Source: Roseovarius nitratireducens
GTDB lineage: Bacteria > Pseudomonadota > Alphaproteobacteria > Rhodobacterales > Rhodobacteraceae
Direction: 5' to 3'
Assembly (NCBI RefSeq): GCF_002925845.1
Contig: NZ_PDNI01000065.1
Location: 62,001 to 126,000, forward strand
DNA: 64,000 nt
Numbering within the stretch: the first letter of the stretch is position 1; each line of letters starts with the position of its first letter. The translations under genes and the position numbers were made by a program. The notes beneath the pieces are model-generated. The model was not told the origin of the DNA, ran no database searches, and worked only from the letters and a program-made list of their open reading frames with translations. This document shows positions 9,648-17,903 of the stretch, piece by piece.

Positions 9648-10685
9648 ATGCAATCGAGCCTGACCATCCGCCGCCCCGACGACTGGCACCTGCACCTGCG
9701 CGACGGCGCGATGCTGGCCGCCGTCCTGCCAGAGAGCGCGCGCCACTTCACCCGCGCCATCATCATGCCGAACCTCGTGCCGCCGGTCGTCACCGGCGTC
9801 CAAGCCCGCGCCTATCGCGACCGGATCATGGCCGCGCTGCCCGAGGGGATGGACTTCACCCCCCTGATGACGCTCTACCTGACGGAAGAAACCGACCCGG
9901 ACGACGTGGCCGCCGCCCATGCCGAGGGACTGATTACGGCGGTCAAGCTCTACCCGGCTGGGGCCACCACCAATTCGGCCTCCGGCGTGCGCGATTTCGA
10001 CCGCGTGCGCGGCGTGCTGGAGAAGATGGCCGAGGTCGGTCTGCCGCTCTGCGTGCATGGCGAGGTGACCAACCCAGAGGTGGACATCTTCGACCGCGAG
10101 GCGGCGTTTATCGACCGCGTGCTCGATCCCATCCGCCGCGCCACACCGGGGCTGCGTGTGGTGATGGAGCATGTGACCACCTCGGATGCCGTGGCCTATG
10201 TCACATCCCAGGACCGCGACCTCGCCGCCACGATCACCACCCATCACCTCGTCATCAACCGCAACCACATCCTAGTGGGCGGCATCAAACCGCATTACTA
10301 CTGCCTGCCCGTGGCCAAGCGTGAGGACCACCGCCTCGCCCTGCGCGCTGCCGCCACTTCGGGCGACGCACGGTTTTTCCTCGGCACCGACAGTGCGCCC
10401 CATACCGACCCGTTGAAGGAAAGCGCCTGCGGCTGCGCCGGCTGCTTTACCGCGACGAACACGCTCTCGATCCTCGCCCACGTGTTCGAAGAGGAGGGCG
10501 CGCTCGACCGGCTCGAGGGCTTCACGTCACTCAACGGCCCAGCCTTCTACGGCCTGCCCCCGAACGAGGCGCGGATCACCTTGACCAAGGGCGATCCGGT
10601 CCCCTACCCCGACAAGATTGACACCGGCGACGGCCCCGTCACCGTCTTCGACCCCGGCTTTCCGCTCCATTGGCGGGTGGACTGA
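9648..10685 (+). CDS. pyrC: Dihydroorotase, class II
   Basis: A 345-residue dihydroorotase, the third step of de novo pyrimidine synthesis (carbamoyl-aspartate to dihydroorotate), cytoplasmic. The zinc site is visible as WHLHLRDG near the N terminus, the carboxylated lysine lies in [13 protein letters not shown], further His ligands in VHGE and MEHVTT, and the catalytic Asp in GTDSAPH. The length matches the E. coli type enzyme. It is followed after about 77 bp by pyrE, so the two pyrimidine genes probably share transcription. Confidence 0.95.
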   Translation: MQSSLTIRRPDDWHLHLRDGAMLAAVLPESARHFTRAIIMPNLVPPVVTGVQARAYRDRIMAALPEGMDFTPLMTLYLTEETDPDDVAAAHAEGLITAVKLYPAGATTNSASGVRDFDRVRGVLEKMAEVGLPLCVHGEVTNPEVDIFDREAAFIDRVLDPIRRATPGLRVVMEHVTTSDAVAYVTSQDRDLAATITTHHLVINRNHILVGGIKPHYYCLPVAKREDHRLALRAAATSGDARFFLGTDSAPHTDPLKESACGCAGCFTATNTLSILAHVFEEEGALDRLEGFTSLNGPAFYGLPPNEARITLTKGDPVPYPDKIDTGDGPVTVFDPGFPLHWRVD

Positions 10686-10686
10686 G

Positions 10687-10722
10687 CTTCATCTTGCCCG
10701 AAATATCCCCGCCGGAGGCATC
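10687..10722 (+). repeat. Intergenic repeat, copy C (short form)
   Basis: CTTCATCTTGCCCGAAATAT followed by CCCCGCCGGAGG, between pyrC and pyrE. It shares the leader with copies A and D but lacks the GGGGCAG palindrome, so it is a truncated or diverged member. Confidence 0.5.
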
Positions 10723-10762
10723 ATAGTTCTTCGGCACACCGCCCAGACCCAAGGACCACGCC

Positions 10763-11440
10763 ATGATCCCCGCCACCTACCCCCCAAAGGATGAAATTGC
10801 CCGCCTCACCGCCCGCATGCTGCTGGAGAGCGGCGCTGTGCATTTCAACGCGGACACCCCCTTCACGCTGGCCTCGGGGCTTCCCTCGCCGACCTATATC
10901 GACTGCCGCAAGCTCATCTCCTTCCCGCGCATCCGCAGCACCTTGATGGATTTCCTCAGCATCACCGTGATGCGCGAGGCCGGATTCGAGGCGTTCGACA
11001 ACGTCGCCGGCGGCGAGACGGCGGGCATCCCCTTCGCCGCGCTGGTGGCCGAGCGCATGGCCCTGCCGATGACCTATGTCCGCAAGAAGCCCAAGGGCTA
11101 CGGTCGCAACGCCCGCATCGAAGGCACCATGGCCGAGGGTCAGCGCGTGCTGCTGGTCGAGGACCTCACCACCGATGGCGGCTCCAAGCTCAGCTTCGTC
11201 GATGCCATCCGCGAGACCGGGGCCACCTGCGCGCACACGGCGGTGATCTTCTACTACGGCATCTTCCCCGAGACCGAGCGCACCCTCGGCGATCACGGCG
11301 TGGCGCTCCACCACCTCTGCACATGGTGGGACGTGCTGGCCGAGGCGCGCGCGCAGGGAGCCTTTGCCGCCGCGACACTCGACGAGGTCGAGGCGTTTCT
11401 GCACGCACCCCGTAAGTGGCAGGAAGCAAACAAGAAATAA
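10763..11440 (+). CDS. pyrE: Orotate phosphoribosyltransferase
   Basis: A 225-residue type I phosphoribosyltransferase converting orotate and PRPP to OMP. The PRPP-binding motif is [14 protein letters not shown]. The catalytic flexible loop precedes it ([13 protein letters not shown]), with the expected Lys residues. The N-terminal part carries the [18 protein letters not shown] segment typical of this subgroup. It follows pyrC and precedes dnaB, separated from the latter by 230 bp. Confidence 0.95.
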   Translation: MIPATYPPKDEIARLTARMLLESGAVHFNADTPFTLASGLPSPTYIDCRKLISFPRIRSTLMDFLSITVMREAGFEAFDNVAGGETAGIPFAALVAERMALPMTYVRKKPKGYGRNARIEGTMAEGQRVLLVEDLTTDGGSKLSFVDAIRETGATCAHTAVIFYYGIFPETERTLGDHGVALHHLCTWWDVLAEARAQGAFAAATLDEVEAFLHAPRKWQEANKK

Positions 11441-11670
11441 ATTCACGTCCAAAAGCGGTGGATAACCCGCCACTCGAATCGAAATTCCACTCCAGATATG
11501 GTAGAGTAACCGCGTAACACCACAGGATGCGGGACAGGACGTCGCGCGGCTGAGGTCTCGGCCCCCTTATCCCCGCTATCGTCCACAGCTTTGTCCATGT
11601 GGCGCGAACCTTGGCTTTGGCGTAGAACACGCGAACGCTGGACATCACGAAGAACGAGGGTAGCACGGGC

Positions 11671-13158
11671 ATGAACGAGGTCAGCGTATTCAATCCCACC
11701 GGGGCAGGGATCGAGGCCGCCGACAGTGTGCCCCATTCCATCGAGGCCGAGCAGCAGCTTCTCGGCGCGATCCTGACCAACAACGACATCTACGACCGCG
11801 TGGCCGCCATCATCGGCCCGCAGCATTTTTACGATCCCGTCCATGCTCGTATCTTCGAGACTGCGGCGGCACGCATCACCCGCAACGCGCTTGCCTCGCC
11901 GGTGACACTGCGCGCCTTCCTCGAAGAAGATGACGGGCTCAAGGAACTCGGCGGTCCCGCCTACCTCGTCAATCTCGCGGGGGCTGCGATCTCGACCTAC
12001 GCCGCGCGTGACTATGCGCAGATGATCTATGATCTCGCCATCCGCCGCGAACTGATCGCATTGGGTCACGACATCGCCGCCCGTGCCGCTCGCGTCGAGA
12101 TCGGCAGCGAGCCGGGCGACCAGATCGTCGATGCCGAACAGAAGCTCTACCAGCTCGCCGAACAGGGCAAGTCGGAGAGCGGATTCCAGAGCTTTCTCAA
12201 GGCGGTCAAGGATGCCGTCGATGTCGCCAACGCCGCCTACCAGCGCGACGGTGGCCTCGCGGGGCTCGCCACCGAGCTTCACGACATGGACAGCAAGCTC
12301 GGCGGCTTGCATCGCTCGGACCTTCTGATCCTCGCCGGGCGACCCTCGATGGGCAAGACCTCGCTCGCCACCAACATCGCCTTCAACATCGCTCGCGCCT
12401 ACCGCAAGGGCACGCTCCCCGACGGCACGCAGGGCACCGTGGATGGCGGCGTGGTGGGCTTCTTCTCGCTCGAAATGTCGGCCGAACAGCTCGCCAGCCG
12501 CATCCTGTCCGAAGCCGCGGAAATTCCCTCGCATAAAATCCGCCGCGGTGACATGGACGAGGGCGAGTTCCGCCGCTTCGTCGAGGCCGCCAAGGCACTC
12601 GAATCCTGCCCGCTCTTCATCGACGACACCGCCGCGCTGCCGATCAGCCAGATCGCCGCGCGCGCGCGGCGGCTCAAGCGCACCCACGGGCTCGACCTGT
12701 TGATCGTGGACTACCTCCAGCTCGTGCGCGGCACTGCCGAGAACCGGGTGCAGGAAATCGGCGAGATTTCGATGGGCCTCAAGGCCATCGCCAAGGAGCT
12801 CGATATCCCGGTGCTCGCGCTCTCGCAGCTCTCGCGCCAGGTGGAAAGCCGCGAGGACAAGCGCCCGCAGCTCTCGGACCTGCGCGAATCGGGCTCGATC
12901 GAGCAGGATGCCGACGTGGTGATGTTTGTCTTCCGCGAGGTCTATTACAAGGAACGCGAGAAACCGGGCGACCACGAGCTTGAAAAAATGGCCGACTGGC
13001 AAGAGGCGATGGCCCGGCTCGAAGGCAAGGCCGAGGTCATCATCGGCAAGCAGCGCCACGGTCCCATCGGCACGGTGGAGCTCAGCTTCGAGGACCAGTT
13101 CACGCGCTTCGGAAACCTCGTGAAACCCTGGCAGCAAGGTGCGGGCGGGGATTTCTAG
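11671..13158 (+). CDS. dnaB: Replicative DNA helicase DnaB
   Basis: A 495-residue hexameric replicative helicase. The N-terminal primase-interacting domain starts with PHSIEAEQQLLGAIL. The RecA-like motor has Walker A in AGRPSMGKTSLATNIA, Walker B in LLIVDYLQLVRG and the SQLSRQVESREDKRP motif. There is no intein. The 230-bp upstream gap contains three imperfect DnaA-box-like 9-mers (near 11459, 11567 and 11579) and probably the promoter. A small hairpin at 13239-13256 lies between it and the convergent selD. Confidence 0.95.
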   Translation: MNEVSVFNPTGAGIEAADSVPHSIEAEQQLLGAILTNNDIYDRVAAIIGPQHFYDPVHARIFETAAARITRNALASPVTLRAFLEEDDGLKELGGPAYLVNLAGAAISTYAARDYAQMIYDLAIRRELIALGHDIAARAARVEIGSEPGDQIVDAEQKLYQLAEQGKSESGFQSFLKAVKDAVDVANAAYQRDGGLAGLATELHDMDSKLGGLHRSDLLILAGRPSMGKTSLATNIAFNIARAYRKGTLPDGTQGTVDGGVVGFFSLEMSAEQLASRILSEAAEIPSHKIRRGDMDEGEFRRFVEAAKALESCPLFIDDTAALPISQIAARARRLKRTHGLDLLIVDYLQLVRGTAENRVQEIGEISMGLKAIAKELDIPVLALSQLSRQVESREDKRPQLSDLRESGSIEQDADVVMFVFREVYYKEREKPGDHELEKMADWQEAMARLEGKAEVIIGKQRHGPIGTVELSFEDQFTRFGNLVKPWQQGAGGDF

Positions 13159-13238
13159 CAGACAGGCCGAGACTCCGGACCGAGCGGCGCGATTGGTCCG
13201 GTTCGGACGGACAGGACGTTCCCCCGCGCAAAGCAAAG

Positions 13239-13256
13239 GCGTGCTTGCACGCCGCC
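13239..13256 (+). terminator. Short hairpin between convergent dnaB and selD
   Basis: GGCGTG-CTTG-CACGCC forms a 6-bp stem with a 4-nt loop. The 18-mer at this site recurs with one mismatch at 52860-52877, again between two convergent genes, suggesting a shared terminator-like element. There is no U-tract. Confidence 0.35.
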
Positions 13257-13260
13257 AGCC

Positions 13261-15417
13261 TCACCCCGCCGTACCGCGACACCGAAGCGCGCCAGGCATC
13301 CCCTCTTCGATCCCGCCGATCAGCGCCGCGTCGTGCCCGGCGGCGCGCAGCCGCGCCACCAGTTCGTTGGCGTGCCCGGCCTCCGCCGCGGCCAGCAGTC
13401 CCCCCGCCGTCTGCGGATCATGCAGCAGCGCCTCCCGCGCCGTCTCGCCCAGCCCGGCCACGGGGGCCGCGCGCCGGTTGGCCGCCCAGATGGTCGAGCG
13501 CACCCCGCGCGCGGCCAGCGCCTCGGCCCCCGGCAATATCGGCACCGCGTCCGCATCGATCCACGCTGCCACGCGCGACTCCAGGCAGATGTTGCGCAGG
13601 TGCCCTGCCAGCCCAAAGCCCGTCACATCCGTCATTGCCCGCGCCCGCGCTAGGATTGCCGCGGCATCGCCCTGCGGCACCGCCAGCCGCGCGAACAGCG
13701 CCACGATATCGCGGCCCTCCGCCTCTCCGCGCATCTCGGCGGCCAGCAGCGTGCCGGACCCGATCGGTCGCGTCAGGATCAGCGCGTCGCCAGGTCGCGC
13801 CCCCCCGAGCGTGATCGCCGCGCCCTCGACGATCCCGGTGAGCGAAAACCCGATGCTCGCCTCCGCCCCCATGCTCGAATGGCCGCCGACAATCTCAACC
13901 CCTGCGGGATTCAGCGCCGCGCGCGCGCCTGCCATGATCTCGGCCATGCTGCGGGCCTGCAATGCCTCGCTCATCCGCGGCAGCGTCACCGACACAAGCG
14001 CCGCCTGCGGGCGCGCGCCCATCGCCCAGATATCTCCCAGCGCATGCAGCGCCGCAATCTGCGCCATCAGCCCGTGATCCTGGGTAAAGGCGCGCAGATG
14101 ATCGGTGCTCAGCACCTGCCGCACGCCGCCCGTCTCGATCACCGCGGCGTCGTCGCCCGGACCCGCGATCGCGTCACGCAGCACCGCTGGCGCCACCTTG
14201 GCCCCGCAGCCGCCGCACATCGGCTCATCCCCCCCTTCGTCCGACAGCGCGCGGACGCGCGGGGGCGGGTCTGCCCGCATCTCCGGCAACGGGTCGAACT
14301 TGCCCATGAAGGCGCGGTCGATCCGGTCCTTCCAGCGCCACAGAAGTCGCCCGGAAAAGGCGATCCCCAACTTCTCGGCCACCGCCCTTTGCTCGCCCAG
14401 TGACACCAGCTTGAGATAGTCACGCTGCGTCCGGAACGCCCGCGTCTCCCCGCCCGATAGCACCGCGCGCAGGTTGTCGCGCAGCACCGGCGCCGCGCGC
14501 ACCGCAAAGACACCGGCCTTGGGCCGCGGCGCGTTTGAGTGATGCGCGCAATCGCCCACGGCGAAAAGCGCTTCCTCCCCCTCAACCCGCAGATCGGGAG
14601 CGACGCGCACGAAGCCGCCCTCCGTCACCGGCAGGCCGGTGTCTGCCAGCCACCCATGCGCCCGCGCCCCTGCCGCCCCGACCGTCAGGCGCGCGGGCAC
14701 GCTCTCACCGCCGTCCAGCACCACGGCCCCGGCCTGCACTTCCGCCACCTGCGCGCCCGTGCACACCCTCACCCCCATATCCGCCAGCGCCCGCATCAGC
14801 CGCGGGCGCAGCACCGGCCCATCGGGCGCGATCTCGGGCGCGCGCTCGATCAGGCTGACCTCGGCGCGTCCCACCACCTGCCGCAGCCGGTGCGCCATGG
14901 CCAACGCCACCTCGACCCCCGCGATACCGCCGCCGATCACCGCCGCCTCGGGGGCCTGTCGCCCCACCGCCACATCGGCCACGAACGCCTCCCAGCGCGC
15001 GGCAAAGGGACCGAGCGGCTTGACGGCCACGCCGTGTTCGGAAAATCCCGGCAGGGTCGGCATCCGCGCATGCACGCCCACATCGACCGACGCCACGTCA
15101 TAGCCGATCTCGCGCCCGTCCCCGAGCGTAATCCGCCGCACCTGTGTGTCGATGCCGCACACCGCGCCCACGACCAGCCGCGCACCCGCGAAGCGCGCCA
15201 GCCGCACGAGGTCGATCTCCAGGTCGCGCTGCCGGTAATGGCCGGCCACCATCCCCGGCAGCATCCCCGAATAGGGGGCCACGGGGTTCGGGTCGATCAC
15301 AGTCAGCCGCGCTCCCGGCAGCGGATCCATCCCCCACATGCGCAGCACCAGTGCATGGGCGTGCCCGCCCCCCACGAGAACGAGGTCGCGGCTCAGCGGC
15401 ACGGGTTGGGGCATCAT
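13261..15417 (-). CDS. selD: Selenide, water dikinase fused to NADH dehydrogenase-like flavoprotein
   Basis: This 718-residue fusion starts with a pyridine-nucleotide-disulfide oxidoreductase domain (1 to about 370). That domain has VGGGHAHAL at 15-23, a second dinucleotide fold IGGGIAGVEVALA at 161-173 and FAVGDCAH near 285-292. The second half (about 390-718) is SelD: CGGCGAKVAP puts the catalytic Cys at 404 (Cys, not Sec) and Lys at 407, with GDDAAV and GGHSSMGAE glycine-rich ATP-binding segments. SelD makes selenophosphate for Sec-tRNA or 2-selenouridine in tRNA. The ATG at 15417 has AGGAG 10 nt upstream; a longer frame to 15450 lacks this. No selA, selB or selU/mnmH is in the window. Confidence 0.92.
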   Translation of the reverse strand: MMPQPVPLSRDLVLVGGGHAHALVLRMWGMDPLPGARLTVIDPNPVAPYSGMLPGMVAGHYRQRDLEIDLVRLARFAGARLVVGAVCGIDTQVRRITLGDGREIGYDVASVDVGVHARMPTLPGFSEHGVAVKPLGPFAARWEAFVADVAVGRQAPEAAVIGGGIAGVEVALAMAHRLRQVVGRAEVSLIERAPEIAPDGPVLRPRLMRALADMGVRVCTGAQVAEVQAGAVVLDGGESVPARLTVGAAGARAHGWLADTGLPVTEGGFVRVAPDLRVEGEEALFAVGDCAHHSNAPRPKAGVFAVRAAPVLRDNLRAVLSGGETRAFRTQRDYLKLVSLGEQRAVAEKLGIAFSGRLLWRWKDRIDRAFMGKFDPLPEMRADPPPRVRALSDEGGDEPMCGGCGAKVAPAVLRDAIAGPGDDAAVIETGGVRQVLSTDHLRAFTQDHGLMAQIAALHALGDIWAMGARPQAALVSVTLPRMSEALQARSMAEIMAGARAALNPAGVEIVGGHSSMGAEASIGFSLTGIVEGAAITLGGARPGDALILTRPIGSGTLLAAEMRGEAEGRDIVALFARLAVPQGDAAAILARARAMTDVTGFGLAGHLRNICLESRVAAWIDADAVPILPGAEALAARGVRSTIWAANRRAAPVAGLGETAREALLHDPQTAGGLLAAAEAGHANELVARLRAAGHDAALIGGIEEGMPGALRCRGTAG

Positions 15418-15502
15418 CGCGGCGTCTCTCCTGCTTGACGCCCGAGCCATAGGCCAGATTGCCGCCGTGCGAAAGCGGCAGCTTGGCGCAGGCGTGCCCC
15501 GT

Positions 15503-17278
15503 TCAGAACGGAAAGAAGAACGGGATCACGAGGATTGCCACCGCCGCGTAAAGCAGGTTGAGCGGCAGGCCCACGACGAGGAAATCGCGGAACTTGTAGC
15601 CCCCCGCGCCATAAACGAAGGTGTTGGTCTGATAGCCGATCGGCGTGGCGAAACTCGCCGAGGCGGCGAACATCACCGTGATGATGAACGGGCGCGGATC
15701 ATAACCCAGCTCAAGCGCCAGCGCGATCGCGATGGGTCCCACGAGGATCGCCACCGCGTTGTTGGTCACCATCTCGGTCAGCAAGTTGGTCAACAAATAG
15801 ACCGCCGCCAGCACCGCCAGCGGTCCCAGGCCCTGCATAAGCCCCACCATCGACTCGACGATGACTTTCGCCGCCCCCGTCTCCTGCAGCCCGAGGCTCA
15901 TCCCCAGCATGCCAAAGATCAGGAACAGGATCGGCCAGTCGATCGCCTCGAACGCCTCGTCGGCCTCGACACAGCCGGTCATCATCACCACCACCGCCCC
16001 GATCACAGCCAGTCCGGCGATGGGCATCACGCCCAGCGCGGCGAGGATCATCACCGCCGCAATGGTGACGATGGCGATGGGGGCCTTCGAACGGCGCATC
16101 GCCTGATCGGCGGGCTCGGTAAGGTTGACGATGCCGCCATCCTCCATCAGCCGCCGCAGCCCCTCGGGCGGCCCCTCAAGCAGAACGGTATCGGCGAATT
16201 GCAGGCGCACCTCCGGCAAGTCACGGCTTATATTCTGCTCCTGCCGGTGCACGGCCATCAGGTAGACGCCGTACTTGCGCCGCAGCTTGAGATCCTTGAT
16301 GGGCCGCCCGCGCAGATGCGAGTGGGGCCCGACGCTTGCCTCCATCGTCACAGTCCGCTCGGCGGTGACGGGCTCGAAGCCACTATCATCCATGCCGCGA
16401 AACTCGATCTCACCGTTTTCCTTCAGCCCGAGGATCTCGCCGGTATCGGTCTTGATCACCACCCGGTCACCGGATTCCAGCACCAGGTCGCGCAGGTGGC
16501 GGCGCATCGAAACCTCGCCACGCACCACGTCGAGAATGCGCGCTCCCGCCCGGTTGAATGGCAAATCCTCCAGCTTCTTGCCGATATAGCGCGACTCGTG
16601 TGGGATAAGCAGCCGGGCGAGGAACTTGCGCTTGCCCTCTTGTCCCAGCGCGCTCGCAAGCGACGACCGGTCCGGCAACAGGAACCGCCCGGCAAAGGCC
16701 ATGTAAACCACCCCCACCGTGGCCATTACCAGTCCCGGCAGCGTCATCTCGAACATGGTGAGCGCCGGCTGACCCGCATCGCGCGCCACCCCGCTCATCA
16801 GGATGTTGGTCGAGGTGCCCACCAGCGTCAACGTACCGCCGAAGATCGCCGCGTAGCTCAGCGGAATGAGCAGCCGCGACGAGCTAACGCCCAGCGACGT
16901 GCCCACCGAGATCATCACAGGCGTGAGCAGGATCACCACCGGCGTGTTGTTCATGAATGCCGAGGCCATCATCGTCGCCGCCATCATCAGAAATAGCGCC
17001 CGCAGGTAGGATCCGCGCGCCTGCGCGCGCAGCCATCCGCCGATGATTTCCAGCACACCCGTGCGTTCCAGTGCCGCGGAGATGACGAACATCATCGCGA
17101 TGGTGATCGGCGCCTCCGAGCCAAACACCTTCAGGAACGCCTCGGTCTCTATGATGCCAGTGGCCAGCAGCACCGCCGACGCGCCCAGCGCCGTCACCGA
17201 TGGCGGGAACACCTCCTTGAAGAAACACAGGAAGACCCCGAGCAGCAACAGCAGAACGAATATCTGATCGGGGCTCAT
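15503..17278 (-). CDS. SLC13 family permease with two central TrkA-C domains
   Basis: An integral membrane protein of about 591 residues, with hydrophobic segments in the first roughly 190 and last roughly 200 residues. Between them lie two soluble RCK/TrkA-C domains, recognisable at SRYIGKKLEDLPF ... SGDRVVIK and SHLRGRPIKDLKLR ... ADTVLLEGP. This is the architecture of sulfate/dicarboxylate/Na+-coupled anion transporters in the SLC13/DASS group. The substrate is not predictable here. I preferred the ATG at 17278 over a GTG at 17296, because the transmembrane domain begins directly after it. It is not obviously co-transcribed with selD (about 85-bp gap). Confidence 0.88.
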   Translation of the reverse strand: MSPDQIFVLLLLLGVFLCFFKEVFPPSVTALGASAVLLATGIIETEAFLKVFGSEAPITIAMMFVISAALERTGVLEIIGGWLRAQARGSYLRALFLMMAATMMASAFMNNTPVVILLTPVMISVGTSLGVSSSRLLIPLSYAAIFGGTLTLVGTSTNILMSGVARDAGQPALTMFEMTLPGLVMATVGVVYMAFAGRFLLPDRSSLASALGQEGKRKFLARLLIPHESRYIGKKLEDLPFNRAGARILDVVRGEVSMRRHLRDLVLESGDRVVIKTDTGEILGLKENGEIEFRGMDDSGFEPVTAERTVTMEASVGPHSHLRGRPIKDLKLRRKYGVYLMAVHRQEQNISRDLPEVRLQFADTVLLEGPPEGLRRLMEDGGIVNLTEPADQAMRRSKAPIAIVTIAAVMILAALGVMPIAGLAVIGAVVVMMTGCVEADEAFEAIDWPILFLIFGMLGMSLGLQETGAAKVIVESMVGLMQGLGPLAVLAAVYLLTNLLTEMVTNNAVAILVGPIAIALALELGYDPRPFIITVMFAASASFATPIGYQTNTFVYGAGGYKFRDFLVVGLPLNLLYAAVAILVIPFFFPF

Positions 17279-17387
17279 GGGCGGCACTATCCTCACCGGG
17301 AATGCGGGCTGACGCGCAGTAACAGCAGGACGCCCCCCGATTTCAACAGCTAATTGCGCCGCACCGCCCCCGTCGCGCCGCCGCCGC

Positions 17388-17436
17388 CTTCATCTTGCCC
17401 CAGATATTTCCGGGGGTGTCGGGGCAGTGCCCCCAC
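17388..17436 (+). repeat. Intergenic palindromic repeat, copy D
   Basis: CTTCATCTTGCCCCAGATAT, TTCCGGGGG, then GGGGCAGTGCCCC. It lies between usg and the SLC13 permease and closely matches copies A and B. Confidence 0.6.
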
Positions 17437-17443
17437 CCTTCGC

Positions 17444-17713
17444 TCAATGAAGCGTGAACTCGCCCGTCACGTTGCGCCACTCGCCCGGCGCGATCAGCTT
17501 GCGATGGGAAAAGCGCACCGAATGTAGCGGCCCCTCGATCTCGCGCTGCCAGAACTCGATGAAATCGAAAAGCTTCGGGTGATCGGGGGCAAGATCGTAA
17601 TCCTGCCACAGGTAGCTGTTGAGCACGTTCCGATAATCCGGCATCCGGTAGAAGAATTCCGCCGTGGTCAGCCCGTAGCCCTTCAGCAACATTTCCGTCT
17701 CGGTCATCTCCAT
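17444..17713 (-). CDS. usg: Usg family protein
   Basis: An 89-residue protein of the alphaproteobacterial Usg family. It is recognised by LLKGYGLTTAEFFYRMPDY near the N terminus and the HSVRFSHRKLIAPGEWR segment near the C terminus. Usg was first noted near tryptophan genes and has no established biochemical role. The start has AGGAG well placed upstream. It is divergent from gyrA. Confidence 0.85.
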   Translation of the reverse strand: MEMTETEMLLKGYGLTTAEFFYRMPDYRNVLNSYLWQDYDLAPDHPKLFDFIEFWQREIEGPLHSVRFSHRKLIAPGEWRNVTGEFTLH

Positions 17714-17830
17714 TTTCTGCTCCTGTCTTTGCCTGACCCGATCAGTTTGCCATGAAGGAATTACTTTTCAATAAAAACAGTGTGTTATCACTCTTGATCA
17801 GTGGCTGCCACGCGCCCCGCCCCTGCGCCA

Positions 17831-17860
17831 TTGCACCCCATATCGTGGCTCTGATATAGA
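17831..17860 (+). promoter_or_regulatory. Candidate sigma-70 promoter for gyrA
   Basis: TTGCAC (17831-17836) and TATAGA (17855-17860) are spaced by 18 bp, 44 bp before the gyrA start. This is a pattern match only. Confidence 0.35.
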
Positions 17861-17903
17861 CGGAGGGGCAAGATATAGCGCATGTCACAGGACGGTCAAA
17901 AAC

